Below, piece by piece: positions 1 to 7,416 of a DNA stretch of 64,000 nucleotides. The notes beneath the pieces are model-generated. The model was not told the DNA's origin, ran no database searches, and saw only the letters and a list, made by a program, of their open reading frames with translations. The translations under genes and the position numbers were made by a program. The stretch comes from Nocardioides sp. SR21. Lineage in GTDB: Bacteria > Actinomycetota > Actinomycetes > Propionibacteriales > Nocardioidaceae. Positions within the stretch are counted from its first letter, which is position 1. Every line of letters starts with the position of its first letter. The stretch spans positions 124,001 through 188,000 of the forward strand of contig NZ_JAKWJR010000007.1 in NCBI RefSeq assembly GCF_022761125.1, read 5' to 3'.

Positions 1-267
1 GACGAGCTCCACCTACGGCCGCGGGTCCGTCGACTGTTCTGGTCGCTGACCCTGATGTGGGCGCTGCTGTGCTTCGGCAAGGCGACGGCGACACTGTGGC
101 TGCTGCAGTCCCAGTCGCTCGAGACCTTCGTGCTCGTGAAGAGCGTGTCGGTGCTGCTGCTGAACGGGCTCGCCGTCACGGCGACCATCGCTGCCGCCAC
201 CCTCGTCGCGCGCCGGGAGGGCCTCCTCGTCCCGGCCGCTCCGGAGCCGGTGCCCGTCACGTCCTGA
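1..267 (+). CDS. Membrane protein, C-terminal part (VC0807-like)
   Basis: The frame is open from the first base of the window, so only the last 88 residues are seen. They hold an Arg-rich stretch, a hydrophobic helix beginning around FWSLTLMWALLC, and a second helix rich in Leu/Ala/Val, then a short polar tail ending in PVPVTS. The pattern RLFWSLTLMW...LLQSQSLETFVLVKS resembles the end of VC0807-type integral membrane proteins of unknown function, but the family call rests on a short fragment. The next gene lies 91 bp downstream behind its own inverted repeat, so it is probably a separate transcription unit. Confidence 0.5.
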   Translation, partial: DELHLRPRVRRLFWSLTLMWALLCFGKATATLWLLQSQSLETFVLVKSVSVLLLNGLAVTATIAAATLVARREGLLVPAAPEPVPVTS

Positions 268-314
268 TCGTCGATCGGGTACCCCCTCGGTGCCCGGCCC
301 GGCCGTGTCGCTAA

Positions 315-350
315 CCTCTCGCTATTGCGAAATACATGCAATAAGAGAGG
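315..350 (+). promoter_or_regulatory. Inverted repeat overlapping the ribosome-binding site of the ABC importer operon
   Basis: CCTCTC (315-320) and TATTGC (323-328) are mirrored by GCAATA (338-343) and GAGAGG (345-350) around a 9-base AT-rich centre. GAGAGG is also the likely Shine-Dalgarno of the permease gene starting at 359. The site could be an operator for a metal-responsive repressor (TATTGC-N9-GCAATA) or an RNA hairpin that hides the ribosome-binding site. The symmetry is direct observation; the role is inference. Confidence 0.55.
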
Positions 351-358
351 TGGGGCTG

Positions 359-1453
359 GTGGTGACCGACATCGCGACGGCGCCCGAGGTGTCGGCGGAC
401 GTGCTGGGGCTGCGCGCCGCCCGCCGCCGTACGACGGCCTGGCTGACCGCTCTCTCGCTGGTGCTGGTGGCCACGATCGTGGTCGGTGTCGGTGTCGGCG
501 CGTTCTCCGTGCCGCCGGGGACCGTCGCCCGGGTCGTGACCCACCACCTCGTCGGCTGGCCCGCGGAGCAGACGTGGAGTGCGCCCGTCGACGCGATCGT
601 GTGGCAGGTCCGGATGCCGCGGGTGCTGCTCGGCGCCCTCGTCGGTGCCGGCCTGGCGGTCTGCGGTGTCGCGCTCCAGGCGATGGTGCGCAACGTCCTC
701 GCCGACCCCTACCTGCTGGGCGTCAACTCCGGAGCGTCGACCGGGGCCGCGGCTGCGATCCTCTTCGGCTTCGGAGCCGGCTACGTCGAGTACACCCTCC
801 AGGTCACGGCCTTCCTCGGCGCGCTCGCCGCGTCGCTGCTCGTCTTCCTGGTGGCGCGCAGTGCCGGCCGGGTCACGTCGATCCGCCTGCTGCTGGCCGG
901 CGTCGCCGTCGGCTACGCGCTCTATGCGCTCACCAGCTTCCTCATCTTCGCGTCCGGGTCGGCCGAGGGCGCGCGATCGGTGATGTTCTGGCTCCTCGGG
1001 TCGCTCGCCCTCGCCCAGTGGAACCTGCCCTTCCTCGTCGTGGCGGTCGTGGTCGTCGCCGCGACCATCCTGCTGACGATCTGGGGTCGCCGGCTCGACG
1101 CGCTGGCGATCGGCGACGAGACGGCGCACACCCTCGGCGTCCGCCCCGACCGGTTCCGGTTGCTGCTGCTCGTGGTCGTCGCACTCTGCGTCGGCGTGGT
1201 CGTGTCGGCCGCGGGGAGCATCGGCTTCGTCGGCCTCGTCGTGCCCCACCTCGCCCGCCGCGCGGTCGGGGGGACCCACGTCCGAGTCGTCGCGGCGGCG
1301 GCCCTCATGGGCGCGATCCTGCTGATCTGGGCCGACGTGCTCGCGCGCACGCTCTTCGCGCCGCAGGAGATCCCGATCGGGATCATCACCTCCCTCGTCG
1401 GCGCCCCGTTCCTGCTCGTCCTGATCCGTCGTCTGCATGCCACGAGTGCCTGA
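359..1453 (+). CDS. FecCD-family ABC importer permease
   Basis: This is a polytopic membrane protein of about 364 residues in the BtuC/FecCD family, which carries siderophores, haem, cobalamin or similar chelates inward across the cytoplasmic membrane. Family signatures visible are RMPRVLLGALVGAGLAVCG, the ADPYLLGVNSGAS segment, and GFVGLVVPHLARR, the loop that contacts the ATPase. I chose the GTG at 359 because GAGAGG lies 8 bases upstream and the hydrophobic protein begins shortly after. A longer frame back to 290 would run through the inverted repeat. The lipoprotein gene starts 20 bases after the stop, followed by ATPase and methyltransferase in one operon. Substrate is not determined by the sequence. 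Confidence 0.9.
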   Translation: MVTDIATAPEVSADVLGLRAARRRTTAWLTALSLVLVATIVVGVGVGAFSVPPGTVARVVTHHLVGWPAEQTWSAPVDAIVWQVRMPRVLLGALVGAGLAVCGVALQAMVRNVLADPYLLGVNSGASTGAAAAILFGFGAGYVEYTLQVTAFLGALAASLLVFLVARSAGRVTSIRLLLAGVAVGYALYALTSFLIFASGSAEGARSVMFWLLGSLALAQWNLPFLVVAVVVVAATILLTIWGRRLDALAIGDETAHTLGVRPDRFRLLLLVVVALCVGVVVSAAGSIGFVGLVVPHLARRAVGGTHVRVVAAAALMGAILLIWADVLARTLFAPQEIPIGIITSLVGAPFLLVLIRRLHATSA

Positions 1454-1472
1454 CCCGTCCGAGGAGAACCCT

Positions 1473-2455
1473 GTGTCGCACCGCCCTGTCATCGCCGCCC
1501 TGCTGCTGGTCGGCAGCCTCACCGCCTGCGGGGCGGAAGACGGCGGCTCCACGCCCGCCCCTGCCGCGGCCGGCAGCCACCCCGTCACCATCGACAACTG
1601 CGGGGCGGAGGTCACCTTCGAGAAGGTGCCCGAGCGGGTGGTCCTCCTCAAGAGCTCCGCGGTGCCGTTCCTCCACGAGATCGACGTCATGGACCGCGTG
1701 ACCGCTCGGGCCGGCCAGTACCCGGCCGAGTACTACGACGACGAGACCCTGGCCGAGCTCGACGAGATCCCGCTGCTCACCGACGAGCTCGACAGCAGCG
1801 GACACCTGCAGATCTCCGAGGAGGTGGTGATCAGCGAGGAGCCCGATCTCGTCCTCGGCCAGGTCGACAACCTCTCCCGCGAGACCTTGGCGGCCGTCGG
1901 CATCCCGCTCATCGAGGAGCCGGCCCTGTGCGAGCAGGGGATCGACGAGCCGGGGTTCGACGACGTCTATGCGCAGCTCGAGGTCTACGGGCGGGTGTTC
2001 GGACGTGAGGCCGCGGCACAGGACGCGATCGCGGACCTGAAGGAGGACCTCGCCGAGGTGCAGGAGGAGGTCGGCCCGGCGTCCGGGAGGACGGCCGCCG
2101 TGCTCTACCCCACCGTGGGCGGCGGTACGACGTACGCCTACGGCACCAAGTCGATGGCGCATCCCCAGCTCCAGGCGGCGGGCTTCGAGAACGTGTTCGG
2201 CAACGTCGACGAGCGGGTCTTCGAGGTCACGCTCGAGGAGCTGCTCGGCCGCGATCCCGACGTGCTGATCCTGCTGCACAGCGAGGGTGACCCCGCCGAG
2301 GTCGAGGCCGCGATCACCCAGCTGCCCGGCGCCGATGACCTGACCGCCGTGCGGAACGGCGACGTCATGGCGCAGCTCTTCAACTTCACCGAGCCGCCGA
2401 CGCCGCTCTCGGTCGAGGGGCTCGAGCGGATCGTGGAGCGGTTCGGGCCCGGAGC

Positions 2456-2459
<4 letters not shown>
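1473..2459 (+). CDS. ABC importer substrate-binding lipoprotein (class III, FepB/BtuF-like)
   Basis: The 328-residue product starts at GTG 1473 behind GAGGAG. It has a lipoprotein signal peptide ending in the lipobox LTAC, so it should be anchored outside the membrane. After the linker come VTIDNCGAEVTFEKVPERVV and EEPDLVLG, typical of periplasmic-binding-protein class III domains (Peripla_BP_2) that feed FecCD permeases. The opening NCG-x-x-V-T-F-x-x-x-PERVV also resembles binding proteins proposed for F420-0 import in actinobacteria, so iron chelate, cobalamin or a deazaflavin are all possible cargo. Its stop overlaps the ATPase start (ATGA at 2456), which indicates translational coupling. 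Confidence 0.85.
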
Positions 2460-3249
<790 letters not shown>

Positions 3250-3253
<4 letters not shown>

Positions 3254-3927
3254 ACCTGCAACACACGATCAACGAGTACTGGACCGACCGCGCACCGTCG
3301 TACGACGCCTACCAGCAGCGCCCCGAACGACGCGAGCTCGACCGCGACGTCTGGCAGCGGGTCTGGGCAACGGCGCTTCCGCCGGCGACCGCGGACGTCC
3401 TGGACGTCGGCACCGGCAGTGGCCACGTCGCCTTCCTCCTCGCCGGCCTCGGGCACCGGGTCACGGGCATCGACCTCGCGGACGGGATGCTCGAGATCGC
3501 TCGCGAACGCGCGGAACGCATGCCGGCCGGTCCCCGCATCGAGGTGGGTGACGCGGTCGCTCCCGACTGCGCGCCTGAGTCCTTCGACGCGGTCGTCGGC
3601 CGGTACGTGATGTGGACCCTGCGCGACCCCGACGTCGCGGTCGCGAACTGGGTCCGGTTGCTCCGCCCGGGCGGCGTGGTCGCCATGGTCGACAGCACCT
3701 GGTTCGCAGACGGGGTGGGCGAGCTGTACGGCGACCGGCCGGCGGGCGACCTGCCGCTGGCGGACGCGCGCAGCATCGAGGAGACCGCCGACACCCTGCG
3801 GCGTGCGGGCCTGGTCGACGTGCGGGTCGTCCCGCTCGAGGAGGTGTTGGAGCTGGACCGCGAGCACGGGGTCGCACCCGGGCACGACGTCCAGCTCCAG
3901 TACCTCGTCACCGGCCGCCGGGAGTGA
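3250..3927 (+). CDS. Class I SAM-dependent methyltransferase
   Basis: A 225-residue protein with the Rossmann-fold SAM motif I DVLDVGTGSGHVAFLLAGLG, the acidic motif II residue in VTGIDLADGMLEIA, and motif III around PGGVVAMVDS: Methyltransf_11/25 type. No small-molecule substrate can be read from the sequence. Coupling to the importer by an ATGA overlap is the main clue: the enzyme may modify or process the imported chelate or cofactor. Its stop at 3925-3927 abuts the stop of the convergent small membrane-protein gene at 3928, leaving no spacer for a terminator. Confidence 0.85.
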
Positions 3928-4092
3928 TCACTCCGGCGGCTGCGACGTCGAGGTCCGGGCTCCCAGCGCCCGGGTCGCCGCCTCGGGCGTGATGCGCGGC
4001 GGCTCGAGGGCCGCCATCAGAAAGAGCAGTCCGAAGATGCCGCCGAGGGTGCCGAACACGGTCAGCAAGATCGCGTCCAGGTCGCTCGCCAT
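3928..4092 (-). CDS. Small single-span membrane protein
   Basis: A 54-residue protein starting at ATG 4092 behind AAAGGGATGG. Residues 7-29 (AILLTVFGTLGGIFGLLFLM) form one hydrophobic span, followed by a Pro/Arg/Thr-rich tail. It has no recognised family. The start is preferred over an overlapping alternative frame because this frame gives a coherent transmembrane helix. It is transcribed away from the arsenic island and converges on the methyltransferase gene. Function unknown. Confidence 0.6.
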   Translation of the reverse strand: MASDLDAILLTVFGTLGGIFGLLFLMAALEPPRITPEAATRALGARTSTSQPPE

Positions 4093-4193
4093 CGTCCATC
4101 CCTTTCGTCGATGTCCCCGACTGAAGGTATCCAGCGCGATGCCCCTTGAAACCGGACGACGTGTGACGTTCGGGCGACGTTCTGGCGACGAGA

Positions 4194-4700
4194 TCAGCTG
4201 GCCCCGACGCGGTCGCTGCGGCGCTCGATGAACACCACGTCCCGCCACGCTCCGGCCATCGGCCCGTAGGTCATCCGGCCGACCCGTGCGCGGGTTCCGA
4301 CCACCCGGAACCCGGCCGCGTCGTGCAGGGCGAGGCTCGCCGTGTTCTCCGGGAACACCCCGGACTGGAGGGTCCAGATGCCCGCGGCCTCGGTGGACGC
4401 GACGAGGGCGTCGAGCAGCAGCCGCCCCAGGCCGCGTCCGGATGCGGCCGGGTCGACGTACACGGAGTGCTCGGCGACACCGGCGTACACGCACCGGTCG
4501 GAGACGCCGGACGCGGCGGCCCACCCGACGACCCGCCCGTCCTCGATCGCGACCAGCCGTTGGCCGGGGAGCCTGGCGGCGCCGAACTGCTCCCACGACG
4601 GCGGCTCGCTCTCGAACGTCGCGTGCCCGGTCGCGATCCCGGCGGCGTAGATCCGCTCGACCTCCGGCCAGTGCCCGGCCTCGAGGGGTACGACGCTCAT
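4194..4700 (-). CDS. arsN1: GNAT acetyltransferase, ArsN1-like (arsinothricin/phosphinothricin type)
   Basis: A 168-residue N-acetyltransferase. The N-terminal pattern IYAAGIATGHATFESEPPSW matches the IYN-x-G-I...ATFET-x-P block of ArsN1 and phosphinothricin acetyltransferases. The acetyl-CoA loop is SGRGLGRLLL near 88-97, and VFPENTASLALHDAAGFR is the conserved C-terminal substrate-fold segment. ArsN1 enzymes acetylate the alpha-amino group of the organoarsenical antibiotic arsinothricin. The start overlaps the arsC stop (ATGA at 4697-4700), and position in an ars operon supports ArsN1 over a general glufosinate acetyltransferase, though either substrate is possible. Confidence 0.75.
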   Translation of the reverse strand: MSVVPLEAGHWPEVERIYAAGIATGHATFESEPPSWEQFGAARLPGQRLVAIEDGRVVGWAAASGVSDRCVYAGVAEHSVYVDPAASGRGLGRLLLDALVASTEAAGIWTLQSGVFPENTASLALHDAAGFRVVGTRARVGRMTYGPMAGAWRDVVFIERRSDRVGAS

Positions 4701-5095
4701 GGGAGCAGCTCGCCGATCAGCGCCTCGATGCGGCCGCGGATCTCGTCGCGGATCGGCCGGACCGCCTCGATCCCCTGGCCGGCCGGGTCGGCGAGGACCC
4801 AGTCCTCGTACCGCTTGCCCGGGTAGAAGGGGCACTCGTCGCCGCACCCCATCGTGACGACGACGTCGGCCTCCTGGACTGCTGCGTCGGTGAGGAGCTT
4901 GGGCACCTGCGTCGCGATGTCGATGCCCTCCTCGGCCATCGCTGCGACCGCGGCGGGGTTGACCTGGTCGGCGGGCTGGGACCCCGCCGACAGGACGTCG
5001 ATGCGATCGCCGGCGAGGTGCTGGAGGTAGCCCGCGGCCATCTGCGAGCGGCCGGCGTTGTGGACGCAGACGAAGAGCACGGTCGGGCGGGGCAT
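4697..5095 (-). CDS. arsC: Arsenate reductase, low-molecular-weight phosphatase type
   Basis: The 132-residue product has the P-loop CVHNAGRS (C-x5-R-S, catalytic Cys10) at the N-terminus and a downstream DPAGQG, as in arsenate reductases derived from low-molecular-weight tyrosine phosphatases. Another Cys pair lies in MGCGDEC. In mycothiol-producing actinobacteria such enzymes reduce arsenate through a mycothiol adduct and mycoredoxin, or with thioredoxin. An MshB homologue near 62 kb makes the mycothiol route plausible. The stop overlaps the GNAT start; the start at 5095 overlaps the aquaporin stop. It turns As(V) into the As(III) that the neighbouring channel can carry. Confidence 0.9.
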   Translation of the reverse strand: MPRPTVLFVCVHNAGRSQMAAGYLQHLAGDRIDVLSAGSQPADQVNPAAVAAMAEEGIDIATQVPKLLTDAAVQEADVVVTMGCGDECPFYPGKRYEDWVLADPAGQGIEAVRPIRDEIRGRIEALIGELLP

Positions 5096-5766
5096 CAGGC
5101 CTCCTGGGGAGTCGGGTGGAGCAGCAGGACCAGGGCGGCGCCGAGGCCACCGCCGATGAGCTGCATGAGCACGAACGCAGGAACGGATGCCGGCTCGATG
5201 CCGGCGAAGGTGTCCGAGAACATCCGGGCGACGGTGACCGCCGGGTTGGCGAAGCTGGTGGAGCTGGTGAACCAGTACGCCGCGGCGATGTAGCCGCCGA
5301 CCGCGAAGGCGACGGTCTCGACGCGAGCCGAGCGCAACGAGCCGAACACGACCAGGACGAGCCCGAGCGTGGCCACGACCTCGCCGAGGAGCTGGCCGGA
5401 ACCGCCGCGCTCGTGGGTGGACATCGAGACCGCGTCGAGGTCGAACATCAGGTTCGCGACCACGACACCCACCAGCCCGCCGACGACCTGGGCTGCGACG
5501 AGCACTGCCGTGGTGGCGGAGTCGATGCGGCCGAGGACGCGCTCGACGATCGTGACCACGGGGTTGAACGATGCCGACACCGGTTGCAGCGCGAGGATCA
5601 GCGCGACGAGGACGGCGCCCGTGGCGATGCTGTTCTCGAGCAGCTGCAGACCGACGTCGTCGGGGGAGAGCCGCTGGGCGGCGATGCCGGAACCGACGAC
5701 GGCCGCGACGAGGAACGCCGTCCCGACCAGCTCGGCGGTCGCCCGGCGCGCGAGCGTGGGCGTCAC
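5095..5766 (-). CDS. aqpS: MIP-family channel (aquaglyceroporin, AqpS-like arsenite channel)
   Basis: A 223-residue integral membrane protein with about six hydrophobic helices. The two half-helix motifs are FNPVVT (first motif NPV rather than NPA) and ANPAVT (canonical). The GTG start at 5764-5766 overlaps the arsR stop (GTGA). In the AqpS-type pathway described in rhizobia, ArsC-produced arsenite leaves the cell down its gradient through such a channel. No ArsB or ACR3 pump gene lies in this operon, which fits that mode of detoxification. Glycerol or water transport alone cannot be excluded. Confidence 0.8.
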   Translation of the reverse strand: MTPTLARRATAELVGTAFLVAAVVGSGIAAQRLSPDDVGLQLLENSIATGAVLVALILALQPVSASFNPVVTIVERVLGRIDSATTAVLVAAQVVGGLVGVVVANLMFDLDAVSMSTHERGGSGQLLGEVVATLGLVLVVFGSLRSARVETVAFAVGGYIAAAYWFTSSTSFANPAVTVARMFSDTFAGIEPASVPAFVLMQLIGGGLGAALVLLLHPTPQEA

Positions 5767-6122
5767 GCGCCGACGCCGCCGAGCAGCGCGGACAGGTCGC
5801 CGAGGGCGGCGGCGTTCACGCGGTAGTAGACCCACACGCCGCGCTTCTCGCGCTCGAGGAGCCCCGCCTCGTGCAGCAGCTTGAGGTGGTGGCTGATCGT
5901 GGGCTGCGAGAGGTCGAAGGCGTCGTTGAGGTCGCACACGCAGGCCTCGCCGTCCGCGTGCGACGCGACGATCGAGAGCAGTCGGAGCCGGACCGGGTCG
6001 GCGATCGCCTTGACCAGCGGAGCGATCCGCTCGGCGGCATCCGCAGTGAGCGGCTCGCGGGTGACCGGGGAGCAGCAGGCGACCGCCTCGACCGGTGTCA
6101 GCTGCAGCAGAGACTTCGACAT
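5763..6122 (-). CDS. arsR: ArsR/SmtB-family arsenite-responsive repressor
   Basis: A 119-residue winged-helix repressor starting MSKSLLQL at ATG 6122. The recognition helix is in LSQPTISHHLKLLHEAGLL, followed by the wing KRGVWVYYRV. A vicinal Cys pair (C16, C17) and C61/C63 in EACVCDL resemble the arsenite site of the Corynebacterium glutamicum ArsR type (N-terminal Cys pair plus one Cys near the recognition helix). It heads the arsR-aqpS-arsC-arsN1 operon and is divergent from arsI. The shared 77-bp intergenic region holds a matching palindrome, so autoregulation and control of arsI are expected. Confidence 0.92.
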   Translation of the reverse strand: MSKSLLQLTPVEAVACCSPVTREPLTADAAERIAPLVKAIADPVRLRLLSIVASHADGEACVCDLNDAFDLSQPTISHHLKLLHEAGLLEREKRGVWVYYRVNAAALGDLSALLGGVGA

Positions 6123-6123
6123 G

Positions 6124-6147
6124 CATCGATATTGACAGATGTCGATG
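6124..6147. promoter_or_regulatory. Probable ArsR operator between arsR and arsI
   Basis: CATCGA (6124-6129) is mirrored by TCGATG (6142-6147). Inside lies ATTGACA-GA-TGTCGAT (6131-6146), the usual shape of ArsR/SmtB operators. It begins two bases upstream of the arsR start codon and precedes the arsI ribosome-binding site (AGGAGG, 6188-6193), so one site could control both directions. Confidence 0.7.
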
Positions 6148-6199
6148 TCATGGTCCAGTCTCAAGACATCGAAGTTCATCTATATCAGGAGGAGCACCC

Positions 6200-6604
6200 A
6201 TGTCCCGCATCCAGCTCGCGCTCAACGTCGACGACCTCGACACCTCGATCGCGTTCTACTCGAAGCTGTTCGCCACCGAGCCGGCGAAGGTCCGTCCCGG
6301 GTACGCCAACTTCGCGGTGGCCGAGCCGCCGCTGAAGCTCGTGCTCATCGAGAACCCCGGCTCGGGGGGCTCGCTCAACCACCTGGGCGTCGAGGTCGCT
6401 GACACCGACACCGTGGACGCCGAGCAGACCCGGCTCGCCGAGGCGGGGTTCGCCTCGATCGACGAGCGCGGCACGACCTGCTGCTACGCCAAGCAGGACA
6501 AGTTCTGGGTCGAGGGGTCGCCGAACGGCGAGCGCTGGGAGGTCTACACCGTCCTCGCCGACGCCCCGGTCGAGGCGGTGGAGTCCGCCTGCTGCACCGG
6601 TTGA
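6200..6604 (+). CDS. arsI: ArsI/CadI-family VOC metalloenzyme (C-As lyase)
   Basis: A 134-residue vicinal-oxygen-chelate (glyoxalase-fold) protein. MSRIQLALNVDDLDTSIAFY opens the fold, LNHLGVEV carries the metal-binding His, and GTTCCYAKQDKFWV contains the vicinal Cys pair that binds trivalent organoarsenicals in ArsI. The C-terminus has one further CC pair. ArsI enzymes cleave the carbon-arsenic bond of methylarsenite in an Fe(II)- and oxygen-dependent reaction; CadI members are cadmium-induced. The arsenic neighbourhood favours ArsI. AGGAGG lies 7 bases before the ATG. Confidence 0.88.
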   Translation: MSRIQLALNVDDLDTSIAFYSKLFATEPAKVRPGYANFAVAEPPLKLVLIENPGSGGSLNHLGVEVADTDTVDAEQTRLAEAGFASIDERGTTCCYAKQDKFWVEGSPNGERWEVYTVLADAPVEAVESACCTG

Positions 6605-6610
6605 GGTCTG

Positions 6611-6635
6611 CGCCGCCCCGGGTGCCGGGGCGGCG
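6611..6635. terminator. Bidirectional hairpin between arsI and the LLM oxidoreductase gene
   Basis: CGCCGCCCCGG (6611-6621) and its exact complement (6625-6635) form an 11-bp stem with a 3-base loop between two convergent genes. There is no T-tract, as is common in GC-rich actinobacteria. Confidence 0.7.
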
Positions 6636-6674
6636 TGGACGTCGTACGACCGAGCGGGCGCGACGCCCGTTCGG

Positions 6675-7403
6675 CTAGAGCGCGTCGATGAGCGGCCGCG
6701 GGTCCGGTGCGCCGTCGGGTCCTTGCAGGATCACGGTGTCCGCGCCGGCCGCGGTGAGCTCGGCGATCCGGTCGTGGGCGTGCTCCGGCGCCACCTCGGT
6801 GTAGACCGACACCAGCCGGTCGCCGACCAGCCCGCGGGCGCGGCGTACGTCGTCCGCCGTGGACGCCGCGGTGAGCAGCACGCCGTCGGTGAGCTCGCCG
6901 GCCAGGGCGATCGTGCGCGGCCCGGTGCCGCCGATCATCAGCGTGGGCGGCTGGACCGGGGGCCAGTCGAGCGTGACGCGGTCGAGCTGGACGTAGCGTC
7001 CCGCGACGTCGACCGTCTCGCCGCGCAGCAGGTCGCGGACCGCGGTGGTGTGCTCGCGCAGCAGCGTCATCGGTGACGTGACCGAGGCGCCCACCTGGGC
7101 CATCCACTCCTGCACGCCGTGGCCGAGCGCGACCAGCACCCGGCCGGGGAACATCCGCTCCAGCGTCGCGATCTCCATCGCGGCGACCGCCGGGTTGCGC
7201 AGCGGGACCGGCAGCAGCCCGATGCCGACCCGGATGCGCGACGTCCAGGCGAGCACGGCGGCCGCGGTCGTCGGCCCGCCCTCGAGGAAGCAGTCCTCCC
7301 ACAGCCACAGCTCGTCGACACCCGCTGCGTCGGCGTGCTCGGCGACAGCGCGCACCGCCTCCGGGGGCAGCTGGGGACGGAGCACCACGCCGACGGTCGT
7401 CAT
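6675..7403 (-). CDS. LLM-class (F420- or FMN-dependent) oxidoreductase
   Basis: A 242-residue TIM-barrel protein of the luciferase-like monooxygenase superfamily. Recognisable segments are LWLWEDCFLEGGPTTAAAVLAW, IRVGIGLLPVPLRNP, and the sugar-phosphate loop LMIGGTGPRTIALAGELTDG. Many actinobacterial members use F420; substrate cannot be inferred. It is shorter than typical 280-350-residue members. It begins 13 bases after the stop of the first histidine kinase on the same strand, so the two may be co-transcribed. Confidence 0.8.
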   Translation of the reverse strand: MTTVGVVLRPQLPPEAVRAVAEHADAAGVDELWLWEDCFLEGGPTTAAAVLAWTSRIRVGIGLLPVPLRNPAVAAMEIATLERMFPGRVLVALGHGVQEWMAQVGASVTSPMTLLREHTTAVRDLLRGETVDVAGRYVQLDRVTLDWPPVQPPTLMIGGTGPRTIALAGELTDGVLLTAASTADDVRRARGLVGDRLVSVYTEVAPEHAHDRIAELTAAGADTVILQGPDGAPDPRPLIDAL

Positions 7404-7416
7404 GACCGCAGAGTAG

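Noticed and set aside
290..358. A start at ATG 290 for the FecCD permease
   Set aside because: This would translate through the inverted repeat and has no ribosome-binding site; GTG 359 has GAGAGG at good distance.
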